Source of the DNA: Variovorax paradoxus
GTDB lineage: Bacteria > Pseudomonadota > Gammaproteobacteria > Burkholderiales > Burkholderiaceae_C
Direction: 5' to 3'
DNA: 64,000 nt
Assembly (NCBI RefSeq): GCF_022009635.1
Contig: NZ_CP091716.1
Coordinates: 6,814,501-6,878,500, forward strand
Positions 18,265 to 29,331 of this stretch are shown here, piece by piece. A model generated the notes under the pieces. It saw nothing but the letters and a program-made list of their open reading frames with translations, was not told where the DNA came from and did no database searches. Each line of letters opens with the position of its first letter. Within the stretch, counting starts at the first letter, position 1. A program made the translations under genes and the position numbers.

Positions 18265-19221
18265 TCAGCGGAACATCAGGAAATACAGCAGGAAGATGTT
18301 GACCACCAGCAAGGCTGCCGCGGTCGGTATCTGCACCTTGATCACCGCATTCTTGTCGGGCAGCTCCAGCAGCGCCGCCGGCACGATGTTGAAGTTGGCC
18401 GCCATCGGGGTCATGAGCGTGCCGCAGTAGCCCGAGAACATGCCGATGGCCGCCATCACCGCCGGGTCGCCGTGGTACACGCCCACCAGCACCGGCACGC
18501 CGACGCCGCCCGTCATCACCGGGAAGGCCGCGAAGCCGTTGCCCATGATGATGGTGAAGAGCGCCATGCCCAGCACGTAGACCACCACGGCCACGAAGCG
18601 GATGTCCATGTTGATGTAGCTGGTGGTGATGTGCGCCACCGCCTTGCCCACGCCCGCGTCCGAGAACACCAGGCCCAGCATGCCCAGCATCTGCGGCAGC
18701 ACCACGGCCCAGCCCAGCGCGTCGGTCAGGCGGCGCGATTCGCGCATGCCCTGCACCGGCGTCTCGCGGGTCAGCCAGCAGGCCAGCGCCAGCGCCGCCA
18801 CGCAGCCCACGCCCAGGCTCACCAGCGTGGTGTTCTTGGGGTCGAGCAGGAATGCGTCGCCGATCTTGACCTTGCTCATCAGCACGGTGCCGATCACAGT
18901 GACCAGCGGAATCGCCAGCGCCGGCATGAAGAGCTTGTTGCCCAGGCGCTTGACGCTGGCCTGGTATTGCTCGGGCGAGGGCTCGCGGTGCTTGCCCGCG
19001 CCGACGCCGCGCATGCCGGCAATGACGGCCATCGCGATGGCGCCCACGCCCACCCATGCGGGCGGCAGCTTGTCGCCCACCAGGAACACCAGCGAATAGA
19101 GCGCCCAGAACAGGCCGCTGGTGTAGCGCTTGGGATGCTGGCGGTCGGTCAGCGTCATGATGGCCGTGATCGCGAGGATCAGGCCGACCAGGATGTAGAG
19201 GTGCTGGATCGAGAGAATCAT
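18265..19221 (-). CDS. DUF979 membrane protein (probable 5-oxoproline-linked transporter component)
   Basis: 318 residues with roughly eight or nine hydrophobic segments and no enzymatic motif. It matches the DUF979 family, which regularly occurs next to DUF969 and pyroglutamyl peptidase. The start at [15 protein letters not shown] is two bases after the DUF969 stop; the frame is open further upstream but that part is low-hydrophobicity antisense-like sequence. The paired membrane proteins in a pcp-pxp operon suggest uptake of 5-oxoproline or pyroglutamyl peptides; this is inference. Confidence 0.8.
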   Translation of the reverse strand: MILSIQHLYILVGLILAITAIMTLTDRQHPKRYTSGLFWALYSLVFLVGDKLPPAWVGVGAIAMAVIAGMRGVGAGKHREPSPEQYQASVKRLGNKLFMPALAIPLVTVIGTVLMSKVKIGDAFLLDPKNTTLVSLGVGCVAALALACWLTRETPVQGMRESRRLTDALGWAVVLPQMLGMLGLVFSDAGVGKAVAHITTSYINMDIRFVAVVVYVLGMALFTIIMGNGFAAFPVMTGGVGVPVLVGVYHGDPAVMAAIGMFSGYCGTLMTPMAANFNIVPAALLELPDKNAVIKVQIPTAAALLVVNIFLLYFLMFR

Positions 19222-19223
19222 GA

Positions 19224-19961
19224 TCAGCGGCCCTCTTGCGTGGCGGGAACGGCCGGCGCGTCGGTGCCCGGGGTGCCTTCCATCTCGCGGGCAATCGCCT
19301 GGTCGAGGCGGCGCAGTCGCCACGAATGGATGATGAACGCGGCAATCGCCGTCGGAATGCCCCACATCGCCACGTGCAGCGGCTCGACGTCAATGCCGGC
19401 TTCATGCAGGAAGGTGGTCATCAGCACGATGGCGCCGAAGGCCACGAAGATGTCTTCGCCGAAGAACAGGCCCACGTTGTCCGTGGCCGCGGCATAGGCG
19501 CGCAGCTTGTGGCGCAGGCGCTCGGGCAGCTTGCCGTAGCGGGTTTCGGTGGCGCCCTCGGCCATCGGCGCGAGCAGCGGACGCACCATCTGCGGATGGC
19601 CGCCCAGGCTGGTCAGGCCCATGGCCGCCGTGAGTTCGCGCGCGGCGAGGTAGACGATCAGGAGGCGCCCGGCGGTGGCCGACTTGATGCGGCCGATCCA
19701 GTTCTGCGCATGCTGGCGCAGGCCGTGGCGCTCCAGCAGCCCGATCACCGCCAGCGGCAGAAGAATGATCAGCGGCAGGTTGCGGGTCTTGATGAAGCCG
19801 GTGCCGATGGCCGTGAGGATGGCCATGGGGCCGAAGCCCGCGGCGGCGGCCGTCACGATGGCCGTGACGATCACCACCAGCATCGGATTGAAGCGCAGGA
19901 TGAACCCCGCAATGATGACGGCCACGCCGATCAGTGGCCACAGAGGGATGTCAGGAGTCAT
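19224..19961 (-). CDS. DUF969 membrane protein (partner of DUF979)
   Basis: 245 residues, first gene of the operon. It begins MTPDIPLWPLIGVAVIIAG and has about six predicted membrane segments; the loop LTAAMGLTSLGGHPQMVRPL and the segment YAAATDNVGLFFGEDIF are typical of DUF969. Together with DUF979 it resembles ion-transporter-superfamily permeases split into two chains. The promoter region upstream holds a FadR-type operator shared with the divergent regulator. Confidence 0.8.
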   Translation of the reverse strand: MTPDIPLWPLIGVAVIIAGFILRFNPMLVVIVTAIVTAAAAGFGPMAILTAIGTGFIKTRNLPLIILLPLAVIGLLERHGLRQHAQNWIGRIKSATAGRLLIVYLAARELTAAMGLTSLGGHPQMVRPLLAPMAEGATETRYGKLPERLRHKLRAYAAATDNVGLFFGEDIFVAFGAIVLMTTFLHEAGIDVEPLHVAMWGIPTAIAAFIIHSWRLRRLDQAIAREMEGTPGTDAPAVPATQEGR

Positions 19962-20082
19962 GTTGGTCTTTCGTTTTGGAGTTCACAGCCGCCTGGCGCC
20001 TGGGCGCCGGCACGTCGGTCCACGCAAGCGCCGTGCCAATGAATGAGCAATTCAAACCATCTGAATCACTCATATTCTTTAA

Positions 20083-20095
20083 ATTGTTGAACAAT
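20083..20095. promoter_or_regulatory. FadR-type operator in the divergent 5-oxoproline promoter region
   Basis: A 13-base palindrome, 6-bp arms around one central base (ATTGTT-G-AACAAT). It contains an exact match to the FadR-subfamily consensus TNGTNNNACNA. It lies between the DUF969 start (19961) and the GntR-type regulator start (20233), the natural place for that regulator to control both directions. It is embedded in a locally AT-rich stretch (20041-20100). Confidence 0.75.
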
Positions 20096-20232
20096 CCATC
20101 GAAGTGTGCCCAACAAAGGTGCCGGGATGACCCCATGGAAACCCTGATCGCGCTGCAATCCGGTGCGCCGGGGCGCGGGGGAAATCTGCTACAAACGCGC
20201 GGCACCGACGCCTCCCTCACCTACCTCCCGGC

Positions 20233-20937
20233 ATGAATCGACAGGTTTTCCCCACTCCGCCCGCCACGCCGGCCGCGGGCACGCAGACGCTCAACGACCG
20301 GGTGGCCGAGCTCATCCGCCAGAAGATCGTGAAGGGCGAGTTCTCGCCCGGGCAGCGGTTGTCCGAGGCCGCGCTGGCCGACAGCTTCGAGATTTCGCGC
20401 AACACCCTGCGCGAGGTGTTCCGCACGCTGACCAAGGAAGGCCTGCTCAAGCACGCGCCGAACCGAGGCGTGTTCGTGGCGGTGCCCAGCATCGCGTCGA
20501 TCATCGACATCTACCGCGTGCGCCGGCTCATCGAGTGCCAGGCACTGGCGCAGGCCTACCCCCGCCACCCGGCCAAGAAGCACATGCGAGAAGCGGTGGA
20601 GCTGGCGCTGAAGTGCCGCGAGGCCGGCGACTGGCTGGGCGTGGGCACGGCCAACATGGAGTTCCACAAGGGCATCGTGGAACTGGCCGACAGCGAGCGG
20701 CTGAACGTGCTGTTCGCCCACATCCTGGTCGAACTGCGGCTGGCCTTCGGCCTGCTGAAAGACCCGGAGTTCCTGCACGCGCCCTACGTGGACATGAACA
20801 CCAAGCTGCTCGAACTCATCGAGGCCGGCAAGTTCGCCGAGGGCTCGGCGGCGCTGAACGACTACCTGATCCACTCCGAGCGCATCGTGCTCGCGGTGTA
20901 CGCGCGGCAGATGCCGCAGGGCGGCGTCGACGGCTGA
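20233..20937 (+). CDS. GntR-family (FadR/FCD-type) transcriptional regulator
   Basis: 234 residues: N-terminal winged HTH (about 20-90, LSEAALADSFEISRNTLREV) and a C-terminal all-helical FCD ligand-binding domain (about 95-225) with MEFHKGIVELADS. It is divergent from the pcp-pxp operon and has a consensus operator in the shared promoter region, so it is very probably its regulator, perhaps responding to 5-oxoproline or glutamate. The ligand is not deducible. The ATG at 20233 follows a weak Shine-Dalgarno. Confidence 0.88.
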   Translation: MNRQVFPTPPATPAAGTQTLNDRVAELIRQKIVKGEFSPGQRLSEAALADSFEISRNTLREVFRTLTKEGLLKHAPNRGVFVAVPSIASIIDIYRVRRLIECQALAQAYPRHPAKKHMREAVELALKCREAGDWLGVGTANMEFHKGIVELADSERLNVLFAHILVELRLAFGLLKDPEFLHAPYVDMNTKLLELIEAGKFAEGSAALNDYLIHSERIVLAVYARQMPQGGVDG

Positions 20938-20952
20938 CCGGAGCCCTGAGCC

Positions 20953-21420
20953 TCAGGCCAGTTCGAGCTTCATGCCCTCGTGCGTGGCCTTGAAGCCCAG
21001 GCGTTCGTAGAAGCGGTGCGCGTCGGTGCGGCGCTTGTCGGTGGTGAGCTGCACCAGCCGGCAGCCCGCGGCCCGGGCGGCGTCGATGGCGAACGCGATC
21101 ATCTGCTCGCCGATGCGCTGCCCGCGCTGGCTGGACGCCACGCGCACGCCCTCGATCTGCCCGCGCACCGCGCCCTGCAGGCCCAGCCCGGGAATGACGA
21201 TGAGCTGCAGGCAGCCGACCACGCCTTCGGGCAATTCGGCCACCAGCAGCTGGTTGCCGTCCTGTGCCTCGATGCGCCGCAAGGCGGCTTCGTAGAGGGC
21301 CGTGTCGCCCGGGCGTTCGCGCGCGGCGCCGAGCACGTCGTCGGCCAGCATGGCGACGATGACGGGAAGGTCGGCCTGCACGGCCTTGCGCATCTTCAAA
21401 AGGGATTGGGGTGGTGTCAT
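20953..21420 (-). CDS. GNAT-family N-acetyltransferase
   Basis: 155 residues with the GNAT fold; the acetyl-CoA binding motif appears as VASSQRGQRIGEQMI (about residues 97-111) and the C-terminal FYERLGFKATHEGMKL pattern. The substrate is unknown. It converges with the FadR-type regulator and is divergent from the LysE exporter. Internal Met codons (MRKAVQ) offer a shorter start. Confidence 0.85.
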   Translation of the reverse strand: MTPPQSLLKMRKAVQADLPVIVAMLADDVLGAARERPGDTALYEAALRRIEAQDGNQLLVAELPEGVVGCLQLIVIPGLGLQGAVRGQIEGVRVASSQRGQRIGEQMIAFAIDAARAAGCRLVQLTTDKRRTDAHRFYERLGFKATHEGMKLELA

Positions 21421-21507
21421 GGCGATCGTCGAGGTGTCGGTGTGTCCGAAGGGAATGGCGGTGGAAGAATAATGGCCTCCCCGCAATGCTCCGCTGACGG
21501 ATACGCC

Positions 21508-22140
21508 ATGACCCTGTCTGCCTACCTGCTCTTCCTGCCGGCCTGCTTCGCCATCAACATGGCCTTCGGCCCCAACAACCTGCTGTCCGTGACCAACGGC
21601 GCGAAGCACGGCGTGTCGCCGGCGGTCATCGCGGCCAGCGGGCGCTTGGTGGCCTTCGCGATCATGATCGCCATCGCGGGCCTGGGCATGGGCGCGGTGC
21701 TGGTGGCGTCGGAGATGGCCTTCGACGTCATCAAGTACATCGGCGCGGCGTACCTCGTGTGGATCGGCATCCGCCTGCTGCGCGCGCCGGCGCCCACGGC
21801 CGAGGTGCAGGCGCGCGATGCATCCGCGCCGCCGTCGATGCGCGCGCTGGCGCGGCAGGAGTTCACCGTGGCGGCCGGCAACCCGAAGGCGATCCTGGTG
21901 TTCACCGCCTTCTTTCCGCAGTTCGTGGTGCCGGGCGCGTACGCCAGCAGCTACCTGCTGCTGGGCGTGACCTTCCTGGTGTTCGAGCTGGTCGCGATCG
22001 CGCTCTATGCCCTGCTCGGCGCGCGCATGCGCCGCATGGCCAACGGCAGCCGCGCGATGCGCTGGTTCAACCGCATCAGCGGCAGCATGATGGTCGGCTT
22101 CGGGCTCATCCTGGCCTTCACGCGCCGGCCTGCAGGCTGA
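21508..22140 (+). CDS. LysE/RhtB-family amino acid exporter
   Basis: 210 residues with about six hydrophobic segments. It begins MTLSAYLLFLPACFAINMAF and contains the family pattern GPNNLLSVTNGAKHG (about residues 22-36). It probably exports amino acids or derivatives across the inner membrane; the substrate is unknown. It is divergent from the GNAT gene, an association that could mean detoxification of a common compound, and convergent with recG six bases away. Confidence 0.87.
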   Translation: MTLSAYLLFLPACFAINMAFGPNNLLSVTNGAKHGVSPAVIAASGRLVAFAIMIAIAGLGMGAVLVASEMAFDVIKYIGAAYLVWIGIRLLRAPAPTAEVQARDASAPPSMRALARQEFTVAAGNPKAILVFTAFFPQFVVPGAYASSYLLLGVTFLVFELVAIALYALLGARMRRMANGSRAMRWFNRISGSMMVGFGLILAFTRRPAG

Positions 22141-22146
22141 GCCCTC

Positions 22147-24279
22147 TCAGGCCTTGAGGTACTCGGCCTTGGTGCCGAGCCAGCGGTCGATGTGGCGCTG
22201 GGCCAGGTCGGGGTGCTTCTGCAGCATCACCGGCGCGAGCTCGCGCGCCCAGTCGAGCAGCAGCGTGTCGGTCGTGAGGTCGGCAAAGCGCAGCAGCGGC
22301 GCGCCCGACTGGCGCGCGCCCAGGAACTCGCCCGGTCCGCGAATCTCCAGGTCGCGCCGCGCGATCTCGAAGCCGTCTCCGGTTTCGGCCATCGCCTTGA
22401 GCCGGGCGCGCGCGGCCTCGCCCACGCGCCCGCTGTCGCCCGGCGCATAGAGCAGCACGCAGGCCGACGCCGCCGCGCCGCGCCCCACCCGGCCGCGCAG
22501 CTGGTGCAGCTGCGAGAGGCCGAAGCGCTCGGCATGCTCGATCACCATCAGCGAGGCATTGGGCACGTCCACGCCCACTTCGATCACGGTGGTGCTCACC
22601 AGCACCTGGATCTCGTTGGCGGTGAAGGCGGCCATCACCGCCTGCTTCTCGGCCGTGGGCATGCGCGAATGCAGCAGGCCGACCTGGATCGGCTCGCCCA
22701 GCGTGCCGGTCAGCTCGTCGCGGGTCTCGGTGGCGTTGCGCAGGTCGACCGCCTCGCTTTCCTCGATCAGCGGGCACACCCAGTAGACCTGCCGGCCCTG
22801 CGCGATCTGCGCATGGATGCGGTCGATGACTTCGTCGCGCCGGTGGTCGGCCACCAGCTTGGTGACGATGGGCGTGCGGCCCGGCGGCAGCTCGTCGAGC
22901 GTGGACACGTCGAGGTCGGCGTAGTAGCTCATGGCCAGCGTGCGCGGGATGGGCGTAGCGCTCATCATCAGCAGGTGCGGTTCCAGCTCGCCTACCGCTT
23001 TGCCGCGCAAGGCGAGGCGCTGCGCCACGCCGAAGCGATGCTGCTCGTCGATGATGGCCAGCGCGAGGTTCTTGAAGCGCACCTTCTCCGAGATGACGGC
23101 ATGCGTGCCGATGACCAGCGCGGCCTCGCCGCTCTCCACCGCCGCCGACATTTCGTCGCGCTCCTTCTTCTTCTGGCTGCCCGTGAGCCAGGCCACGCGC
23201 AGGCCGCGCTCGGCCAGCAGCGGATCGAGCCAGCCGACCAGCTTGCCGAAGTGCTGGGCGGCGAGGATTTCGGTGGGCGCCATCAGCGCGCACTGGAAGC
23301 CGGCGTCGATGGCGCGCGCGGCCGCCAGCGCGGCCACCACCGTCTTGCCCGATCCCACGTCGCCCTGCAGCAGCCGGTGCATGGGAATCTCGCGGCACAG
23401 GTCGCGCGTGATCTCTTCGCCCACCCGCTGCTGCGCGCCGGTCAGGCCGAAGGGCAGCACCGCGAGCAGCTGCGCATGCAGCGAACTCGCCAACGGCTCG
23501 GCGGGCGAAGGCAGCACCGGCGCGCGCTGCGCCGCGCGCTCCAGCCGTGCCTGCAATTGCGACAGCTGCTGCGCGAGCAGTTCCTCGGCCTTGATGCGCT
23601 GCCATGCCGGGTGGCTGTGGTCTTCGAGCGTGGCCATCGCCACGTCGGGCGTCGGGTAGTGCAGGAAGCTCAGCGAGGCACGCAGGTCCCAGGCGCCGCG
23701 AAAGCCGATCTGCACCGGAACGGTCTCGTCGAGCACCGCCCGCGCCAGGCCCGAGCGCACCTCGCGCCGCAACACCGGCTGCGCCAGGCCGGCCACGGTC
23801 GAGTAGACGGGCGTGAGCGCATTGGGCAGCGCGGTGCCGGCGGCCTTCACCGTGGGATGCATGATCTGCCGGCCCACGAAGCCGCCGCGCATCTCGCCGC
23901 GCACGCGCACCCGCGCGCCGACCGCGAGCTGCTTCTGCTGCGACGGATAGAAATTGAAGAAGCGCAGCTGGCAGGTGTCGCTGCCGTCGTCGATGGTGGC
24001 GATGAGCTGCCGGCGCGGCCGGTACACCACCTCGCATTCGGTGACCACGCCCTCGACCTGTGCCAGGTCGCCGTCGCGCGTGTCGGCCAGGCGCACGATG
24101 CGGGTCTCGTCCTCGTAGCGCATCGGCAGATAGAGCGCGAAGTCGATGTCGCGCACCAGGCCCAGCTTGCGCAGCGCGCGCTGTACCTGGCTCAGGCCGG
24201 CGCCGGGCGGCTGCGGCGGCGCCGCCGCGGTGGCTGCCGCGTCGGCCGCGGGTGGTGGAATGGGTTTCTTGGGCGGCAC
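22147..24279 (-). CDS. recG: ATP-dependent DNA helicase RecG
   Basis: Branch-migration helicase that remodels stalled replication forks and Holliday junctions. 710 residues from a GTG start 11 bases after the upstream gene, chosen because an AGAAG ribosome-binding-like sequence precedes it and upstream codons belong to another gene. The N-terminal wedge/OB domain is followed by the SF2 helicase core: Walker A GDVGSGKTVVAA, DEQH box IIDEQHRFGVAQR, MSATPIPRTLAM, and motif VI QLRGRVGRG. A proline/alanine-rich N-terminal extension of about 30 residues precedes the conserved part. Confidence 0.96.
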   Translation of the reverse strand: MPPKKPIPPPAADAAATAAAPPQPPGAGLSQVQRALRKLGLVRDIDFALYLPMRYEDETRIVRLADTRDGDLAQVEGVVTECEVVYRPRRQLIATIDDGSDTCQLRFFNFYPSQQKQLAVGARVRVRGEMRGGFVGRQIMHPTVKAAGTALPNALTPVYSTVAGLAQPVLRREVRSGLARAVLDETVPVQIGFRGAWDLRASLSFLHYPTPDVAMATLEDHSHPAWQRIKAEELLAQQLSQLQARLERAAQRAPVLPSPAEPLASSLHAQLLAVLPFGLTGAQQRVGEEITRDLCREIPMHRLLQGDVGSGKTVVAALAAARAIDAGFQCALMAPTEILAAQHFGKLVGWLDPLLAERGLRVAWLTGSQKKKERDEMSAAVESGEAALVIGTHAVISEKVRFKNLALAIIDEQHRFGVAQRLALRGKAVGELEPHLLMMSATPIPRTLAMSYYADLDVSTLDELPPGRTPIVTKLVADHRRDEVIDRIHAQIAQGRQVYWVCPLIEESEAVDLRNATETRDELTGTLGEPIQVGLLHSRMPTAEKQAVMAAFTANEIQVLVSTTVIEVGVDVPNASLMVIEHAERFGLSQLHQLRGRVGRGAAASACVLLYAPGDSGRVGEAARARLKAMAETGDGFEIARRDLEIRGPGEFLGARQSGAPLLRFADLTTDTLLLDWARELAPVMLQKHPDLAQRHIDRWLGTKAEYLKA

Positions 24280-24290
24280 GGGCGAAGCTT

Positions 24291-25787
24291 CTAGCGCGGG
24301 CGGCAAAGGTCCGTCAAGGCGCTGCGCGCATCGGGGAACGCGAATTGGAAGCCGGTCTGCAGCAGGCGCGCGGGCACCACGCGCTGCCCTTCGAGCAGCA
24401 GGTCGGCCTGCTCGCCCAGCAGCAGCCGGACCGGCGCGGCGGGCGTGGGCATCCAGCAGGGACGGTGCATCACGCTGGCCGCTACGCGGGTGAATTCTTC
24501 CTGCGTGAGCGCGCCGGGCGCGGTGAAGTTGAAAACCTGCGCGGCCTCGGCATCGCCGCCGGCCTGCTCGGCCAGGCGCCACACATGGGCCATCGCGCGG
24601 ATCACGTCATGCACATGCACCCACGACAGCCACTGCCGCCCGCTGCCCAGCCGACCGCCCATGCCGAGCGCCACGGGCAGCAGCAGTTGCGGCAGCGAGC
24701 CCTGGTGGCCCAGCACGAAGCCGAATCGCATGCAGGCCACCCGCACGCCGTGCGCAAGTGCACCCCGCGCCGCCTGCTCCCAGGCCTGGCACAGGGTCGA
24801 CATGAAGATGTCCTGCGGCGGGGCGTCTTCGGTCAGCTCGGCGATGTCGCCCTGCGGCTGCACGCCGTAGTAGCCGATGGCCGAGCCCGACAGCAGCAGC
24901 CAGGGCTTGCGCGGGCGAGCGGCGATCCACGCGACCAGCGTGTCCGTCAGGCCCGCGCGGCTTTGCATCAGCCGGCGCTGGCGCCGCTCGCTCCAGCGCT
25001 GGCCGAGGATGCGTGCGCCCGCCAGGTTGACGACCACGTCGACATCGTCGGTCGCCGGGATCTGTTCGAGCGCCTGCACGCAGCGCACCGCGCCGCCGAA
25101 GCCCCAGGCGGCCGAGCGGGCGTCGCGCGTCCACACCGTCACCGCATGGCCGTCCGCCAACAGGTGGCGCACCAGGATCTGGCCGATGAAGCCGGTGCCA
25201 CCGGTCACCAGCACATGCCGCGGCTTGCCGCCGAAGCGCACCGGCGCATCGGCCGCGCGCTGTTCTTCCTGCGCGGTGCGGCGGAACAGCGCGCGCGCCG
25301 CCAGCCCGTCGCGCAGCCCCGAGATGCCCACGCCCACGCCGCACAGCGCGAGGAAAGCGCCGAGCCAGCCTTGCGGCTGCCACACGAGCGCCGTGGGCTG
25401 CGCCGCCCAGTCGACCGCGTTCATGGCCAGCAGCGCGATGAACGCGCCAGCGTTGATGGCCAGCACCGTGTGCGTGACGCGCTCGGTGGGCGGCAGCAGG
25501 CGGCTGCCGTCTTCCACCACGAAGTCCCACAGCGTGAGCACGATCTCGACGCCGAACACCGCGAGCAGCACCCAGGCCCACGCGCCGTGCCAGGCCCACG
25601 ACGACAGCCCGATGAATATCGCGCAGTAGATCGACGAGCGCACCGCGTGAATGGACAGCTCGCGCCGCGCGGTGTTGCGCTGCGCCAGCGCCTCGGTGCC
25701 TTCGTGGTGATAGAGCGTGTCGAACGCGCCCATCAGCCCCTGGGCGGCCATGAGCTGCAGCGCCAGCAGGTGGGTGTCGATCGTCAT
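24291..25787 (-). CDS. Membrane-anchored TIGR01777-type epimerase (SDR with DUF1731 end)
   Basis: 498 residues. About the first 180 contain several hydrophobic segments (DoxX-like membrane region). Then comes an NAD(P)-binding Rossmann domain with VLVTGGTGFIGQILV (about residues 193-207) and the C-terminal DUF1731-like end LQTGFQFAFPDARSALTDL. The substrate is unknown; related soluble proteins are annotated as epimerases. Its ATG overlaps the stop of the DUF4166 gene by ATGA, and recG follows after 11 bases, giving a three-gene coupled unit. Confidence 0.82.
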   Translation of the reverse strand: MTIDTHLLALQLMAAQGLMGAFDTLYHHEGTEALAQRNTARRELSIHAVRSSIYCAIFIGLSSWAWHGAWAWVLLAVFGVEIVLTLWDFVVEDGSRLLPPTERVTHTVLAINAGAFIALLAMNAVDWAAQPTALVWQPQGWLGAFLALCGVGVGISGLRDGLAARALFRRTAQEEQRAADAPVRFGGKPRHVLVTGGTGFIGQILVRHLLADGHAVTVWTRDARSAAWGFGGAVRCVQALEQIPATDDVDVVVNLAGARILGQRWSERRQRRLMQSRAGLTDTLVAWIAARPRKPWLLLSGSAIGYYGVQPQGDIAELTEDAPPQDIFMSTLCQAWEQAARGALAHGVRVACMRFGFVLGHQGSLPQLLLPVALGMGGRLGSGRQWLSWVHVHDVIRAMAHVWRLAEQAGGDAEAAQVFNFTAPGALTQEEFTRVAASVMHRPCWMPTPAAPVRLLLGEQADLLLEGQRVVPARLLQTGFQFAFPDARSALTDLCRPR

Positions 25788-26458
25788 GCGGCCACCGCCT
25801 CGGGCTCGGCCACTTCCTCGAACACGCCGACCTGGGTGAAGGTGGTACCCAGCAGCCGGTGGCGGATCTCGATGCGGATGTTGAAGCGCTCCGGCGTCTC
25901 GTTGTGGTGCCACAGGAACGTCTTGCCGGGCGTGAGCAGGCCGGGCAGCGGAATGCGCCAGCCCAGCACGTCCCAGAAGTAGCCGTCGCTCTGGAAATGC
26001 AGGCTGCCGTTGGCTTCGACGCTCAGCACCAGCTTCATGCCCAGGCCCATGCCCACGTACTCCAGCACCTCGCCGCGCTCGCTCTCGCGCATGAAGCTGG
26101 TGAACTGGATCGGCTTGCGCCCGTGCAGCCGGTAGATGCGCTGCTTGTAGATGGCCGGGTCGCGCGGCTTGGCGTAGACCTGGATCTCCACCGGGAAGTC
26201 GGCGTCGCTGTAGGGAATGAGCGCGCCCTGGATCATCGGCTGCGTCAGGTGCCCCAGCAGCTTGCCGAAACGCGAGCAGCGCAGCTCGCTGAGCGCGCCG
26301 AGGTAGTGCAGCGCCTTGCCCGGCGACGGGTTCTTGTCGAAGCGGCGGCGGATGTCGGGGTGCAGGCCCTGCCACTTGCTCCCCAGGATCTTCTTGAAGA
26401 GCTCGCCTTCGGAAGGGCCGGGCTGGGATGCGATGCGCGCGGCATGTGAATCAGGCAT
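25784..26458 (-). CDS. DUF4166 protein
   Basis: 224 residues, soluble, no signal peptide. It matches DUF4166: FKKILGSKWQGLHPDIRRRF near the N-terminus, then VYAKPRDPAIYKQRIYRLHG. Function is unknown. In this genome it is translationally coupled to the membrane-anchored epimerase and is the first gene of the unit ending in recG. It is divergent from queA with 145 bases between them. Confidence 0.8.
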   Translation of the reverse strand: MPDSHAARIASQPGPSEGELFKKILGSKWQGLHPDIRRRFDKNPSPGKALHYLGALSELRCSRFGKLLGHLTQPMIQGALIPYSDADFPVEIQVYAKPRDPAIYKQRIYRLHGRKPIQFTSFMRESERGEVLEYVGMGLGMKLVLSVEANGSLHFQSDGYFWDVLGWRIPLPGLLTPGKTFLWHHNETPERFNIRIEIRHRLLGTTFTQVGVFEEVAEPEAVAA

Positions 26459-26603
26459 GCGCCGATTCTGCCTCGGCAAAACGCCTCGATAGCCCCGCCT
26501 CGATGCCCCGTTTTCCGGGCATGGGACAATCCCGCCCGCCTCCCGGCTTTCTCTTTTCTTCCCCACGCCTCCTTGGCACGGGCCCGTCCGGCCCTCAAGC
26601 AAC

Positions 26604-28830
<2,227 letters not shown>

Positions 28831-28840
28831 AGAGCGGCCG

Positions 28841-29218
28841 CTACTTCAGCGGCTGGATCGGCAGCGGCGTCGCATAGGGCTCGATGCGCAGCAGATCGTT
28901 CTTGAAGACGACGACCTGCTTGAGCGGCGCCTGCACCAGCGCGCCGCTCGCGTCCTTGTGCGAGGCGTACTGCCACAGCGTGAGCTGGCCCTTGGCCGCG
29001 AGCTGAGCGGCCAGCCGTTCCACGGCGGGACCGGAGCCGGTGCCGAGCACCGCGGCATCGGCACCCACGATCACCTCGTCGCGCGGCGAGACCACCTTGA
29101 AGAGCTGAACGCCGCCGGGGCCCGCCTGGGCGCGCACCGAACGCACCGCCAGCGCGGCGGGAACGAGCATCGCGAACGCAATGAGGGTGCGGCGGCGGGG
29201 CAGTGTCTTCGTCTTCAT
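28841..29218 (-). CDS. Exported hypothetical protein
   Basis: 125 residues with a basic N-terminus (MKTKTLPRRRTLIAFAML) and hydrophobic stretch ending VRAQA, a signal peptide with a likely cleavage near residue 32. The remaining part is a small domain with no motif I recognise. It is convergent with tgt and divergent from the SDR gene. Function unknown; the start is chosen at the Met before the signal peptide. Confidence 0.6.
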   Translation of the reverse strand: MKTKTLPRRRTLIAFAMLVPAALAVRSVRAQAGPGGVQLFKVVSPRDEVIVGADAAVLGTGSGPAVERLAAQLAAKGQLTLWQYASHKDASGALVQAPLKQVVVFKNDLLRIEPYATPLPIQPLK

Positions 29219-29331
29219 GGAAGCAAGCGTAGCCGCGCCCGGGCGCGCCGCCCATTCGCCGGAAGCCATACACCGGCCGGCCGCTATCCGCTACGCTTGC
29301 CGTTCGTCTCCAACGCCGTTGCCGCACTCCC

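Noticed and set aside
22192..24294. 700-codon open frame on the plus strand
   Set aside because: It is the antisense shadow of recG in a GC-rich genome; its protein is Arg/His/Gln-rich with no family motif, while recG on the other strand has all helicase motifs.
24060..25982. 640-codon open frame on the plus strand
   Set aside because: Antisense to the epimerase and recG start; no motif.
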